A stretch of 64,000 nt of DNA from positions 186,001 to 250,000 of the forward strand of contig NZ_JXXV01000016.1 of assembly GCF_000967545.1 (NCBI RefSeq), written 5' to 3'. Made by a program: the position numbers and the translations under genes. Source of the stretch: Vibrio galatheae (GTDB taxonomy: Bacteria > Pseudomonadota > Gammaproteobacteria > Enterobacterales > Vibrionaceae). Below, piece after piece: positions 29,844 through 39,570 of this stretch (the stretch's first letter is position 1; the number at the start of each line of letters is the position of its first letter). The notes below the pieces were generated by a model that ran no database searches, had not been told where the DNA came from, and worked only from the letters and a program-made list of their open reading frames with translations.

Positions 29844-31462
29844 TACTTAACTCGCTCCACTGTATTAAATGGTTGTGCATTGAAAGGGCTGTTTTTAAAG
29901 CCTCTCAACGACTTATGATGGGCTTGCAATTGCATGCCATGGTTAAGCGGTATCACAGGAAATTCTTCATTAAGAATATTCTGAGCCTGCTTATAGAGAT
30001 TCTGTCGGTATCTAGGCTTATCTACTTCGAGCGCTAAGTCGAGTAGAAAGTCAAAATCTGAGTTACACCAACTCGATACATTGAGTCCGACTCGCTTTGA
30101 ATCGCAAGACAGAAGCGGTCTTAAAAAGTTATCTGGGTCACCCGTATTTGCAATCCAACCAGTTAGATAGAGATCAATATGGGCATTGCTGCTCAAGCTG
30201 CTACGGTCAAATCTATCCTCGGTCAGTAAATTAAGTTTGATATTCACATCAGCGAGGTTTGCTTGAATCAACTCCGCGGTTTTTCTTGGACTTGGGTTAA
30301 ACGAGCGCGGCTCCAAGGGAACTGACATCGTCAATTCGAGCCCACTGCTGTAGCCAGCTTCTCGCAATAGTGCGATGGCGTAATTGCGATCATAACGTAT
30401 TTGAATGGCGTCTTTTTGGTAAGCCCAAGACGATGGAGGCAAAACAGAATAAGCTTGGCTACCTGTACCATAGTAAACCGAGTCCAAGATGTTCTGGCGG
30501 TTAATGGCATAGTTGAGCGCCTTGCGTACTCGAGCGTCGTTTAATGCAGGATGTGAAGTATTTACAGCGATAAAAGAGAGATTCATCGCTGGTTTAGCGG
30601 TTAGCTCAACATGAGAAGACGCTTTAATGATAGGTAACTGGCTGGAAAGAGGAGAATTAAGGACATCACACTCGTTTCTTAGTAATTTAGCCAACGTCCC
30701 TGTCCCACGTTGAGATATATCAAATACCACCTGTTCCATTTTTGGGGCAGCTTCCCAGTAGCGTCTGTTTTTCTTAAGACGGACGAGATCGTTGACTTGA
30801 TATTCTGCAAGGTAGAAAGGGCCAGTACCGACAGGATGGCTGTCGAGCATGCTTTTTTCGTCTTTGAGTTCCAACTGCCCCGCGTATTCTTTGGAATGGA
30901 TCACGGCGTGACTGGTCGCAATGTTGGAAAGAAAACTATTGTCAGGCCGACTTAAAGTGAACTTGACTTGGTGGCTTGATATGGCTTCGATATCCACTAC
31001 CAGGTTTTGAAAGTCAATACCACTAAACCACGGATAAAGCCCACTGCCCACATAGTGAAATGGATGGCTACTATCTATGATGCGTTTGAAACTGAATACG
31101 ACATCTTCTGCATTCATTGGGCGCGATGGGGTAAACCAAGCTGTGGTTTGAAACTGGACATCATTGCGTAAGGTAAACAGGTATTCAGTGCCTTCGCTAT
31201 TTACAGTCCACATGGTTGCGAGACTCGGAACAGGCTGATAGGTAGTGCTATCAAGTGTTAGCAAAGTATTAAACAACTGAGGACTCAGTGTTTCAGTTGT
31301 GATACCACTGTCGACGAGCTGAGGGTTGAATGACTCAGGCCCCCCTTGACCACAATAGACAAATCCCTTTTGGCGAATTTTCTCGTGATCAATCTCTTCA
31401 CCACAACCTGCTAACAAGCCGAGGCTAAATAAACCTAATGTAAACTGAATGAATGCTTTCAT
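29843..31462 (-). CDS. sapA: Peptide ABC transporter substrate-binding lipoprotein SapA
   Basis: SapA (539 aa) is the solute-binding component (SBP_bac_5 family), which captures peptides for import. The N-terminus is a lipoprotein signal with lipobox LLAG-C20, unlike the soluble periplasmic SapA of Escherichia coli. Family features include 'GFVYCGQGGPESFNPQLVDSGITTETLSPQLFNTL' at the start of the mature domain and 'AYSVLPPSSWAYQ' later. It is the first gene of sapABCDF-DUF2927 and lies 115 bases after pspF on the same strand. Confidence 0.94.
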   Translation of the reverse strand: MKAFIQFTLGLFSLGLLAGCGEEIDHEKIRQKGFVYCGQGGPESFNPQLVDSGITTETLSPQLFNTLLTLDSTTYQPVPSLATMWTVNSEGTEYLFTLRNDVQFQTTAWFTPSRPMNAEDVVFSFKRIIDSSHPFHYVGSGLYPWFSGIDFQNLVVDIEAISSHQVKFTLSRPDNSFLSNIATSHAVIHSKEYAGQLELKDEKSMLDSHPVGTGPFYLAEYQVNDLVRLKKNRRYWEAAPKMEQVVFDISQRGTGTLAKLLRNECDVLNSPLSSQLPIIKASSHVELTAKPAMNLSFIAVNTSHPALNDARVRKALNYAINRQNILDSVYYGTGSQAYSVLPPSSWAYQKDAIQIRYDRNYAIALLREAGYSSGLELTMSVPLEPRSFNPSPRKTAELIQANLADVNIKLNLLTEDRFDRSSLSSNAHIDLYLTGWIANTGDPDNFLRPLLSCDSKRVGLNVSSWCNSDFDFLLDLALEVDKPRYRQNLYKQAQNILNEEFPVIPLNHGMQLQAHHKSLRGFKNSPFNAQPFNTVERVK

Positions 31463-31577
31463 AGAAAGAACAAGTGTCTGGGACGAAGCACAATAGAACT
31501 CACCATTATGCCTTAAGATCCTAATAATTTACCACTATTTGCCTGCAGTAACCAAAGCAAAAACACAAATGTGTCAG

Positions 31578-32567
31578 CTAGCTAAGATTGTTTAAGTCAT
31601 ACTTTCGCACCATGCCTCTAAGTTGGTGATAGCTTAAGCCAAGCAGTTCGGCGGCTTTACGCTGATTAAACTGACTTTGTTTTAGAGCCTCACTAAGTAT
31701 GAGTTGGTCTTGTTGTTCTTGCCACTGCTTGTAGTCAATTGGTAATTGGAAGTTCAATGATTGCGTCGTTTGGTCTGTTTCTTCTGTCTTGGCCGAAGCC
31801 CAGTGGGATTGGAAAGGGTCAAACACCAGTTGATCGATTTGTTCATTTTGCGAACCGTGCTGATAGACGGCGCGTTCAATAACATTCTTTAATTCACGTA
31901 CATTGCCGGGCCAAGGGTAATCGAGCAAGCTTTGTTGTGCTTGCTGTGAAAAACCGATGAAATATTCCAGCTCCAACTCACGACACATTTTTATCGCGTA
32001 ATACTCTGCCAATAAGAGAATGTCTTCCTTTCGCTCGCGAAGTGGTGGCAAGTGAATAACATCGAACGCTAGTCTGTCGAGTAAATCGGCGCGAAATGTT
32101 CCATCGCTGGCCATTTTCGGTAAATCAGCGTTGGTGGCGCAGATTAAACGTACATTGGCATTAAGAAGCTGGTGACCGCCGACTCGCTCATATTGACCAT
32201 ACTCAATCACTCGTAACAGTTTCTCTTGCACCAGCAGTGGTGCTGTTGCGAGTTCATCCAAAAACAGTGTGCCATTTTCTGCTCGTTCAAATCTGCCTTG
32301 ATGACGCCCTTTTGAACCAGTAAATGAACCTTGTTCATGACCAAACAGCTCCGAGTCAATCAGACCTTCGCTCAGGGTCGAGCAATTGAGCGATATTAAA
32401 GGCTGATCCCAGCGTTTTGAAAGATAATGGAGACGCTGAGCAATCAGTTCCTTGCCTGTTCCTCGCTCTCCTATGATCAGAACTGGTCGGTTGATCGCCG
32501 CCAGTTTTGACACTTTGTCTAGGACCGAGAGAAAGGCAGGGGACTCGCCGATAAGGTTTTGCTGCAT
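31578..32567 (-). CDS. pspF: psp operon activator PspF
   Basis: PspF (329 aa) is a sigma-54 enhancer-binding protein without an N-terminal sensor domain; PspA holds it inactive until the membrane is stressed. The AAA+ core has Walker A GERGTGKE (33-40), Walker B LFLDEL (101-106) and the sigma-54 contact loop GSFTGS at 80-85, where most family members have GAFTGA. A C-terminal Fis-type helix-turn-helix ('QSQFNQRKAAELLGLSYHQLRGM') binds the enhancer. It is divergent from pspA, the normal arrangement. Confidence 0.95.
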   Translation of the reverse strand: MQQNLIGESPAFLSVLDKVSKLAAINRPVLIIGERGTGKELIAQRLHYLSKRWDQPLISLNCSTLSEGLIDSELFGHEQGSFTGSKGRHQGRFERAENGTLFLDELATAPLLVQEKLLRVIEYGQYERVGGHQLLNANVRLICATNADLPKMASDGTFRADLLDRLAFDVIHLPPLRERKEDILLLAEYYAIKMCRELELEYFIGFSQQAQQSLLDYPWPGNVRELKNVIERAVYQHGSQNEQIDQLVFDPFQSHWASAKTEETDQTTQSLNFQLPIDYKQWQEQQDQLILSEALKQSQFNQRKAAELLGLSYHQLRGMVRKYDLNNLS

Positions 32568-32674
32568 AGTGACTCCGTGGTGAAATTTACCAACTGTAGG
32601 TTAAATTCAACACAGTTAGAAAGCGATTGCAAAGGAAATATTTATAAGTTTCTGATTTTTATAGATTGAAATGT

Positions 32675-32689
32675 TGGCACGTTACTTGG
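32675..32689 (+). promoter_or_regulatory. Sigma-54 promoter of pspABC
   Basis: TGGCAC, 5 bases, then TTGG (consensus TGGCAC-N5-TTGC) matches all but the last base. It is 83 bases upstream of pspA and divergent from pspF, as expected for a PspF-dependent promoter. Confidence 0.92.
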
Positions 32690-32771
32690 AGTATTAAACC
32701 ATAGTAAGTGAAACCATTTTTCGAAGGTTATGTATGGCATAGCCTGATTGTAATAAACAAGGAGCCTAGCT

Positions 32772-33440
32772 ATGGGTATTTTTTCTCGATTCGCCGACAT
32801 CGTTAATTCAAACATCAGTGCTCTACTCGACAAAGCAGAAGACCCTGAAAAAATGATTCGTTTAATCATTCAGGAGATGGAAGACACCTTAGTTGAGGTA
32901 CGCACCAACTCAGCGAAAGCGATTGCCGATAAAAAGGAGTTGTCACGTAAAGTGGAGTTGATTGAAGACTCGATTGAAGAGTGGCAGCAAAAAGCGACTC
33001 TCGCTCTAACAAAACAACGCGAAGATCTTGCTCGTGCGGCACTGATTGAAAAGCAGAAACTGCAAGATATGCTCAAGGGACTCCACACTGAGCAAACTCT
33101 TGTCGAAGAGACGATCGATAAACTGACTGGCGAGATCGGCAAGCTCGAAACGAAAATTACCGAAACCCGCGCAAAACAGCAGGCGTTAGCGATTCGCAGT
33201 CAAAGCGCATCCAACCGTCGAGATGTGCAGAAACATCTGCATACGGCCCGCACTAGTGAGGCGATGGCTAAATTTGAGCAGTACTCACGCAAAATTGATG
33301 AAATGGAAGCCGAAGCTGATCTGTACGCGAAAACGGGCAATGCAAAATCGTTGGACCAAGAATTTGCCGAGCTACAAGCTCAAGATGAGATCGAAAAGGA
33401 GTTAGAAAAACTCAAGCAGCAAATGGAAGAGAAAAAGTAA
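32772..33440 (+). CDS. pspA: Phage shock protein A
   Basis: PspA (222 aa) is a peripheral membrane protein of the ESCRT-III/Vipp1 superfamily that stabilises damaged inner membrane and inhibits PspF. The N-terminal amphipathic helix (MGIFSRFADIVNSNISALLDKAEDPEKMI) binds lipids. The rest is long coiled coil (residues 25-200), rich in Glu, Lys and Gln. GGAG is 9 bases before the ATG. It is the first gene of pspABC. Confidence 0.97.
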   Translation: MGIFSRFADIVNSNISALLDKAEDPEKMIRLIIQEMEDTLVEVRTNSAKAIADKKELSRKVELIEDSIEEWQQKATLALTKQREDLARAALIEKQKLQDMLKGLHTEQTLVEETIDKLTGEIGKLETKITETRAKQQALAIRSQSASNRRDVQKHLHTARTSEAMAKFEQYSRKIDEMEAEADLYAKTGNAKSLDQEFAELQAQDEIEKELEKLKQQMEEKK

Positions 33441-33525
33441 TTCTAATTTGAATTTGTTAAGTTAGTAGAGTAGATAATTCACACGCTGTAGTTGGAGTTA
33501 TCTACTTGTCACCAAGGAGTTATTT

Positions 33526-33759
33526 ATGTCGTCATTTTTCATTGCTGGTCCGCTGATTGTCTTTTTAATTTTTGTTGCCCCGCTGTGGCTTTTTTTGCAC
33601 TACCGCAGTCAAAAAAAAGCCAGTACTGGGTTATCACAAGAAGATATGCAGCGACTTGAGGCGTTATCAGAGAAGGCCGCCAATATGCAAAGCCGCGTCG
33701 ACACTCTTGAGCGTATCCTAGATGCGGAATCACCGAGTTGGAGGCGTCGTTATGAATAA
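33526..33759 (+). CDS. pspB: Phage shock protein B
   Basis: PspB (77 aa) is a small inner-membrane protein with one N-terminal transmembrane helix (residues 5-28, FIAGPLIVFLIFVAPLWLFL). A cytoplasmic leucine-rich helix follows (QRLEALSEKAANMQSRVDTLERIL). With PspC it senses membrane stress and releases PspA from PspF. Its last 8 bases overlap pspC. Confidence 0.95.
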   Translation: MSSFFIAGPLIVFLIFVAPLWLFLHYRSQKKASTGLSQEDMQRLEALSEKAANMQSRVDTLERILDAESPSWRRRYE

Positions 33760-34141
33760 ACGCGAACTATACCGTGATACTGTGAATGGCAAAATTAGTG
33801 GTGTTTGCGCTGGTATCGCTAACTACTTTGCTTTGGAAGTATGGTTAGTGCGGATATTGGTTATTTCCGCCGCTTTACTCGGTGGCAGTTTTTTAGTGTT
33901 ATTAGCCTATATTGCGATGACGCTCATGATCGAGAAACAGCCCAAAAATTACGTTGAGTCAATCAAAACTGAACAGGAACACAAGTTGAAAAATAAGCCT
34001 TGGCAGCAAGGTCAAACCCCTGACGTGTTGCTCAACACGATCGAGAAAGATTTTCATCAATTAGAGAATCAAATTCGCGATATGGAAGCGTACGTCACCT
34101 CTGACTCCTTTAAAGTTAATAAAGAATTCAAATCTCTGTAG
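33752..34141 (+). CDS. pspC: Phage shock protein C
   Basis: PspC (129 aa) is an inner-membrane sensor of the Psp response. The N-terminal PspC domain 'ELYRDTVNGKISGVCAGIANYFALEVWLVRILVI' is followed by a transmembrane segment (VISAALLGGSFLVLLAYIAMTLM) and a helical tail. ATG 33752 is used because GGAGG lies just upstream within pspB. No pspD, pspE or pspG follows, unlike in Escherichia coli. Confidence 0.95.
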   Translation: MNKRELYRDTVNGKISGVCAGIANYFALEVWLVRILVISAALLGGSFLVLLAYIAMTLMIEKQPKNYVESIKTEQEHKLKNKPWQQGQTPDVLLNTIEKDFHQLENQIRDMEAYVTSDSFKVNKEFKSL

Positions 34142-34343
34142 CCACAATTGACTATGAGTCTTCAGCCTGTTTAGGTGAGTTGAAGGCTCAAGGCTGAGAA
34201 ATTTTATCTGTATGAACTAACCGATAAATTTCTATTTGAGTGATAGCATGAGAGATATCTTTCATCTATCTTTGTCACTCTATAGCGCCTCAATTCACTC
34301 CATTTGATGGTCGCTTTTCATCGACAAACAAGGGATCAGGACA

Positions 34344-34910
34344 ATGGAACAACAACGCTGTGCATGGGCCAACGTGTCAGAGCTAGATAAAGAGTACCAT
34401 GACAATGAGTGGGGGGTGGCTATTCACGATGATAATCGTTTGTTTGAAATACTCAGCCTTGAAGGCGCCCAAGCGGGTCTAAGTTGGACAACCATTCTTA
34501 AAAAACGTGAGGGTTACCGTCAGGCGTTTTATGGTTTTGATATCGATAGGGTGTGTCAGATGACAGAACATGATATTGAACGCTTGGTTATCAATCCAGA
34601 GATCGTACGTCACCGCGGTAAGATTGAGTCTGTGATAAACAATGCTCAACAGTTAAGAATAATTCAAACTGAGTTTGGTTCGGTTGATGCCTTTTTTTGG
34701 CGTTATGTCGACAACCGCCAAATAGTAAATCATTGGCAGAAAATGTCTGAGTTACCGTCGAGTACAGATTTATCAAAGCAGATTAGCAAGGACCTAAAAA
34801 AGCGTGGTTTTAAGTTTGTCGGGCCAACTACTGTGTACGCTTTTATGCAGGCGGCAGGCTTAGTCGATGATCATCTTCAACATTGCCCTGCAAAGAAAAA
34901 GAGCGCGTAA
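34344..34910 (+). CDS. tag: DNA-3-methyladenine glycosylase I
   Basis: Tag (188 aa) removes 3-methyladenine from alkylated DNA, starting base excision repair. The N-terminal 'CAWANVSELDKEYHDNEWG' has the zinc Cys and conserved aromatics. The following 'LFEILSLEGAQAGLSWTTILKKREGYRQAFYGFD' and 'RGFKFVGPTTVYAFMQAAGLVDDHLQHC' complete the family profile and the zinc HxxxC ligands. Intact and monocistronic. Confidence 0.96.
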   Translation: MEQQRCAWANVSELDKEYHDNEWGVAIHDDNRLFEILSLEGAQAGLSWTTILKKREGYRQAFYGFDIDRVCQMTEHDIERLVINPEIVRHRGKIESVINNAQQLRIIQTEFGSVDAFFWRYVDNRQIVNHWQKMSELPSSTDLSKQISKDLKKRGFKFVGPTTVYAFMQAAGLVDDHLQHCPAKKKSA

Positions 34911-34918
34911 GCGCTCTT
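34891..34918 (-). terminator. Terminator of metC
   Basis: AAGAGCGC / GCGCTCTT (34899-34918, loop GTAA) overlaps the end of tag. Read on the minus strand it is followed by TTTTTCTTTG, so it terminates metC coming from the other side. Confidence 0.8.
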
Positions 34919-34930
34919 GGTATAGCAAAC

Positions 34931-36136
34931 TTATAATGTTACTTTTTTCTCAGCCAACAAGACGTTATAACGTGCCAGCCCCGCTTCTAGATCCGCAATT
35001 AGATCATCAACATTCTCTAGGCCGATGTGAACCCTGATTAACGTACCCTCAAAGTTTGGGTTTGCTACGGTTCGAAGACTATTAAAGCTCTTTGGTTCAT
35101 TAGCGAGAATTAAACTTTCAAAACCGCCCCATGAATAACCCATGCTGAAGTGCTTCATACCATCAAGCAGTGCTGTTGTTGCTCGTGGGTAGCTAGTTTT
35201 CAATACAAATGAAAACAAACCGTTACCGCCAGTGAAATCGCGTTCAAAGAATTCATTGCCAGGACATGTGTTTAGCGCCGGATGGCGGACATGGTCGACT
35301 TCTGGACGACTTTGTAACCACTGGGCAACTCTAAGGCTGTTTTCAGCGTGCTGGCGTAAGCGGACATCTAAGGTACGAATACCGCGTAAGCCAAGATAGG
35401 CGTCATCTGGAGATACACATTGGCCCATCAGATAGCTTTGCTCACGTAACTGATCCCAGCATTTTTCATTTGCGACAGCTGTGCCCAGCATTACATCAGA
35501 GTGGCCAACAATGTACTTAGTTGCGGCTTGAATGGAAATGTCGACCCCGTGATCAAACGGAGAAAAGTTCACCCCTGCGGCCCATGTATTGTCGAGCATG
35601 ACAATGATATCTTGCTCATGAGCGATACGAGCAAGCGTTGGCACGTCTTGCACTTCCATGGTGATCGAACCGGGAGACTCAAGAAACAACACTTTGGTGT
35701 TTGGTTTAACCAGTTCACGTATTCCTTCACCAATGGTTGGTGGATAGTAGGTGGTTTCTACCCCTAGCTTTTTCAGAATCTTATCGCAAAAGTCTCTCGT
35801 TGGTTCGTAGCAAGTGTCGACCATCAACACATGATCACCTGTTTCAACGAACGACAAAATGGCGTTGGAGATTGCGGCTGTGCCACATGGGTAGAGGGCG
35901 CAACCTGCACCACCTTCGATTTCTGTCATCGCATCTTGAAATGCGAAATGGGTCGTTGTGCCACGGCGACCATAGAAGAGTGTTTTATTCGCGCGATTGA
36001 CAGTGGCGTGATGCTTTTCAGCTACCGTATCAAACACAACGGTAGAAGCCCTTTGCACGGCAGGGTTAACGACGCCGTTGGTCCATTTTTTGTCCCGACC
36101 AGCAGTGATAAACTTGGTCTGTTTACTTTCTGACAT
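34931..36136 (-). CDS. metC: Cystathionine beta-lyase
   Basis: MetC (401 aa) is a PLP enzyme that cleaves cystathionine to homocysteine, pyruvate and ammonia for methionine synthesis. The PLP lysine is K207 in '[19 protein letters not shown]'. The cofactor motif '[15 protein letters not shown]' and '[21 protein letters not shown]' match MetC closely. It is 62 bases downstream of cls on the same strand. I see no MetJ box in that gap. Confidence 0.94.
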   Translation of the reverse strand: MSESKQTKFITAGRDKKWTNGVVNPAVQRASTVVFDTVAEKHHATVNRANKTLFYGRRGTTTHFAFQDAMTEIEGGAGCALYPCGTAAISNAILSFVETGDHVLMVDTCYEPTRDFCDKILKKLGVETTYYPPTIGEGIRELVKPNTKVLFLESPGSITMEVQDVPTLARIAHEQDIIVMLDNTWAAGVNFSPFDHGVDISIQAATKYIVGHSDVMLGTAVANEKCWDQLREQSYLMGQCVSPDDAYLGLRGIRTLDVRLRQHAENSLRVAQWLQSRPEVDHVRHPALNTCPGNEFFERDFTGGNGLFSFVLKTSYPRATTALLDGMKHFSMGYSWGGFESLILANEPKSFNSLRTVANPNFEGTLIRVHIGLENVDDLIADLEAGLARYNVLLAEKKVTL

Positions 36137-36198
36137 CTGAAGTCCTTATCGAATAGCTTACTTTATTTAAAACATGGCACCGCTTGAATAGCAAGGGT

Positions 36199-37653
36199 TT
36201 AAAGCAGGGGATTGAACAGATAGAAAACGCGCTCTAAAAAGCGAGAATACATTGAGCGATTTTTCCATTGGTCGATATCGACCAAGTGCGAATCATCCAT
36301 GTAGCTTTGTTGCAGCCAGTACATTTCTTTGGTGAACTCAAGATCATCGATGGCTAATGTCAGTTCGAAGTTTAGCCACAAGCTTCGCATATCCATATTA
36401 ACCGTTCCGACAAGGCAGAACTCCTCATCGATAACCACAGATTTTGTGTGCAGCAACCCACCATAAAATTCATAGATTTTTACTCCCGCGCTAAGCAGTT
36501 CACTGTAGAAAGCGCGTGAAGCCCACTGGACCATGACAGAATCATTTTTGTGCGGAATGATAAGTTCGACGTTGATGCCACGCTGTGCAGTCATTTTTAG
36601 CGTCGCAACTAGATCGGCACTGGGTACGAAATAAGGTGTGGTAATACGAACCGAGCGGTTAGCCTGATTGATGGCAAGCGTGAGCACTTGGGAAATTAAG
36701 TGTTCTGGCATTCCTGGGCCAGATGGTACGACTTGAACTGGATGCTGAGGCTCATCAGGATCGATACGACACTCTGGCAGCGAAGGGAATGTGCGCTCGC
36801 CTGTCTCGACCTCCCAATCCCAACAATGAATGGCTGATAGTACATTGACGGTTGGGCCAGTGACGCGAATCATAATATCAATCCACTGGCCCACACCTGA
36901 ATCTTGTTTAAAGTAGGCAGGGTCGACCAAGTTCATTGAACCTGTATAGGCAATTTTCTCGTCGATGACGATGATTTTACGGTGCTGGCGTAAGTCTAGG
37001 CGACGTAAGAATATCCGCCATGGGCTCACTTCCAGAGCCTGTACGACTTCTATTCCTGCCGTGCGCATCATCTTCTCCCATTCACTGCGCAAAAAGCGGT
37101 GACTGCCAGCCGAATCAAGTAGGAGTTTTACATCTACGCCTCTTTTCGCCGCTTGTATCAATGCTGAGGCAACGGAGTCAGCTAACCCGCCTGGATGCCA
37201 AATATAAAACACCATCCGGATGCTCGTTTGGGCGTTCTCAATGTCTTCAATTATTGAATGTAAAATTTCGTCGGGCGAGCTTTGCAATGATAGTGAGTTG
37301 CCGGAAAGTGCTGGCAGCCCAAAGCGATTATTACACAACTCGTCAATACGATAGATATGGCGGCCAAAGTTTTCCGGCGCATGGGCATGACAGTCATTAA
37401 GCAGTGAAAACCAATCGGCAAAAGGCGCAAGCATCTCTTTTGCGCGCTCAGCTCTTTTGCGTCCTAGATTAAGTTCACCAAATAGAAAATAGCAGGCAAC
37501 GCCTAAAATTGGGATGATATAAATAATCATCAACCAAGCCAGCGAAACACTCACTGCGCGACGTTTCAGTACCACGCGAATCGTGACACCAGCGACTAAG
37601 ATCCAGTACAAACCGATCCCTGCCAGTGTAAGAAAGTGATAAAACTTTTCCAT
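36199..37653 (-). CDS. cls: Cardiolipin synthase (ClsA type)
   Basis: This 484-aa membrane enzyme makes cardiolipin by joining two phosphatidylglycerol molecules. Two N-terminal transmembrane helices (residues 6-27 and 38-59) are followed by two phospholipase-D (HKD) motifs: H224-x-K226-x4-D231 and H402-x-K404-x4-D409. The length and two-helix N-terminus identify the ClsA type. No motif residue is missing. Confidence 0.95.
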   Translation of the reverse strand: MEKFYHFLTLAGIGLYWILVAGVTIRVVLKRRAVSVSLAWLMIIYIIPILGVACYFLFGELNLGRKRAERAKEMLAPFADWFSLLNDCHAHAPENFGRHIYRIDELCNNRFGLPALSGNSLSLQSSPDEILHSIIEDIENAQTSIRMVFYIWHPGGLADSVASALIQAAKRGVDVKLLLDSAGSHRFLRSEWEKMMRTAGIEVVQALEVSPWRIFLRRLDLRQHRKIIVIDEKIAYTGSMNLVDPAYFKQDSGVGQWIDIMIRVTGPTVNVLSAIHCWDWEVETGERTFPSLPECRIDPDEPQHPVQVVPSGPGMPEHLISQVLTLAINQANRSVRITTPYFVPSADLVATLKMTAQRGINVELIIPHKNDSVMVQWASRAFYSELLSAGVKIYEFYGGLLHTKSVVIDEEFCLVGTVNMDMRSLWLNFELTLAIDDLEFTKEMYWLQQSYMDDSHLVDIDQWKNRSMYSRFLERVFYLFNPLL

Positions 37654-38022
37654 TCAGTAACCTAGAGGTAATGCAATGCTTCTCAATAGTAGATCTCTGA
37701 GGGAGTGGCGACAAGCAAGAAATGAGTTCAGATCGTGATGAAGTAGTATGGAAGTAAAAAGAATGATTGTGTTATTAGATTGTAAAAATTAGTGTATAGT
37801 TGATGTTAAAGGCTAAAAAATCAGCATTTAAACATATTAATTACAATTTTGATGGAAAAACGTACTAATGGGGGGTTCCAATTTTAATCTTAAACTGCTT
37901 TACTTGCCACAACGTTAGCGTCACTGATAATTTTATTAAGTGTAAAACTAAATATACACCACTTTTAAAGACGCCTAACAGAAGCAAACACAACACATAA
38001 AATGATTTTAATGGAGTAAATC
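37654..38022. other. Intergenic region between cls and the NSS symporter
   Basis: This AT-rich 369-base region between divergent genes must contain the promoters of both. A TATAGT sequence near 37795 is a plausible -10 for the symporter, but I cannot pair it with a convincing -35. No gene, tRNA or strong hairpin is seen. Confidence 0.55.
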
Positions 38023-39453
38023 GTGGCTACTAGTTCAAGTGCACAGCCCCGTGATACGTGGGGGTCTAAATTAGGCTTCGTTATGGCAGCAGCAGGTTCT
38101 GCTGTTGGTTTGGGTAACATCTGGAAGTTTCCTTACACAGCAGGTGAGAGTGGCGGCGGCGCATTCGTTGCTATCTACCTAGTGTTCGTAATTTTTATCG
38201 GTTTCAGCGTTATGCTAACCGAGTTCGCGATTGGTCGTAAGACTGGTCTATCGGCTGTTGGTGCGTTTAAATCGACAGACCGTCGTTGGACGTTTACAGG
38301 CGTTATGGGTGTATTAAGTGGCCTACTGATTATGGGTTTCTACCCAGTTGTTGGTGGCTGGGCACTGGCCTACATCTTTAAAGTCGGCGGTGGTCTGCTA
38401 AGTACTCCTGAAGCGATTGGCGATAGTTTCGGTAGCTTTATCTCTGATCCTGTACAGCCACTAATGTGGATGGGTATCTATCTGTTGCTTAACGTCGTTA
38501 TCGTAATGAAAGGTATTTCTGGCGGTATCGAGAAAGCTGGTAAGATCCTAATGCCGCTACTGTTCCTGATTTTGATTGTCGTTTCCGTCAAAGGCTTGAT
38601 GCTACCAGGTGCAATGGCCGGTCTAGAATTCCTATTCATGCCAGATTTCTCGAAAGTAGACAGTAACGTCGTACTTGCTGCGTTAGGTCAAGCATTCTTC
38701 TCTCTATCGCTAGGTATGGGTTGTATGATGACTTACGGTTCTTACTTGAAGAAGAAAGAGAACCTAGTTCAGACAACGGGTATGGTTACCGCAATGGATA
38801 CAGGTGTTGCGATCCTTGCGGGTGTGGCAATGTTCCCAGCAATGTTTGCATTCGGTATGGAACCTGCGGCGGGCCCTGGCTTGGTGTTCGTGGTTGTACC
38901 GCAACTATTTGCTGAAATGGGCGGTGTGATTGGTTTACTGTTTGCTCTAATGTTCTTTATTGCATTAACGGTTGCTGCGCTAACGTCTTCTGTATCACTA
39001 CTTGAAGTTGTTGTTTCTTACCTAATTGATGAGAAAGGGCTAAAACGTTCAACAGCCGTTATCAGCGCAAGTTCAGTGATGGTTGCACTGTGTGTCATTG
39101 CATCACTATCACTAGGTGGTGTTGGTCCAACGCTGTTTGGTACAGGCGCATTTGATATCTTCGACCTTCTGACTGACAAAATCTTCCTTGCGGTTGGCGG
39201 TATGTTGGTATGTATCTTTGCTGGCTGGCGTCTATCTCGCTCTGAGCTTGAGAAAGAAATTACCAATGACGGTGAGGTTTCTTTCCCTCTATTCGGTCTA
39301 TGGTACAACTTGGTTAAATACGTAATCCCTGTCGCAATTGCAATCGTTGCTTTCATGGGCGTCAAATCAGGTTTCGATAGCGGTAAAGGCGAAATCATGA
39401 TGCTTGGCTTAGCTATCATCGCACTAACAGGCATCTTCTCGAAGAAGCTCTAG
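38023..39453 (+). CDS. Sodium-dependent transporter, NSS/SNF family
   Basis: This 476-aa inner-membrane symporter has about 11-12 transmembrane helices. The N-terminus 'WGSKLGFVMAAAGSAVGLGNIWKFPYTAGESGGGAFVAIY' is the NSS hallmark, containing the sodium and substrate sites of TM1. It resembles the MhsT/LeuT bacterial branch, which moves hydrophobic amino acids with Na+; the substrate is unknown. It begins at GTG 38023 with GGAG 7 bases before. Confidence 0.92.
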   Translation: MATSSSAQPRDTWGSKLGFVMAAAGSAVGLGNIWKFPYTAGESGGGAFVAIYLVFVIFIGFSVMLTEFAIGRKTGLSAVGAFKSTDRRWTFTGVMGVLSGLLIMGFYPVVGGWALAYIFKVGGGLLSTPEAIGDSFGSFISDPVQPLMWMGIYLLLNVVIVMKGISGGIEKAGKILMPLLFLILIVVSVKGLMLPGAMAGLEFLFMPDFSKVDSNVVLAALGQAFFSLSLGMGCMMTYGSYLKKKENLVQTTGMVTAMDTGVAILAGVAMFPAMFAFGMEPAAGPGLVFVVVPQLFAEMGGVIGLLFALMFFIALTVAALTSSVSLLEVVVSYLIDEKGLKRSTAVISASSVMVALCVIASLSLGGVGPTLFGTGAFDIFDLLTDKIFLAVGGMLVCIFAGWRLSRSELEKEITNDGEVSFPLFGLWYNLVKYVIPVAIAIVAFMGVKSGFDSGKGEIMMLGLAIIALTGIFSKKL

Positions 39454-39476
39454 TCGTGATTGAATAACCAGGTTTA

Positions 39477-39502
39477 AAAACCTCCCACTTGGGAGGTTTT
39501 TT
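39477..39502 (+). terminator. Terminator of NSS symporter
   Basis: AAAACCTCCC pairs perfectly with GGGAGGTTTT around a 4-base loop, followed by TT. Confidence 0.95.
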
Positions 39503-39570
39503 CGTTTAAACCATACTGGTTTTCAAAATGAGAATGGGTATACTCATGCCTCCGAAGTGGAGCCAGTTAC

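Noticed and set aside
34142..34343. Imperfect inverted repeats after pspC (GAGTCTTCAGCC / GAAGGCTC and GAGTGA / TCACTC), considered as terminator or repeat element
   Set aside because: Mismatched stems and no T run; no other copy noticed in the window.
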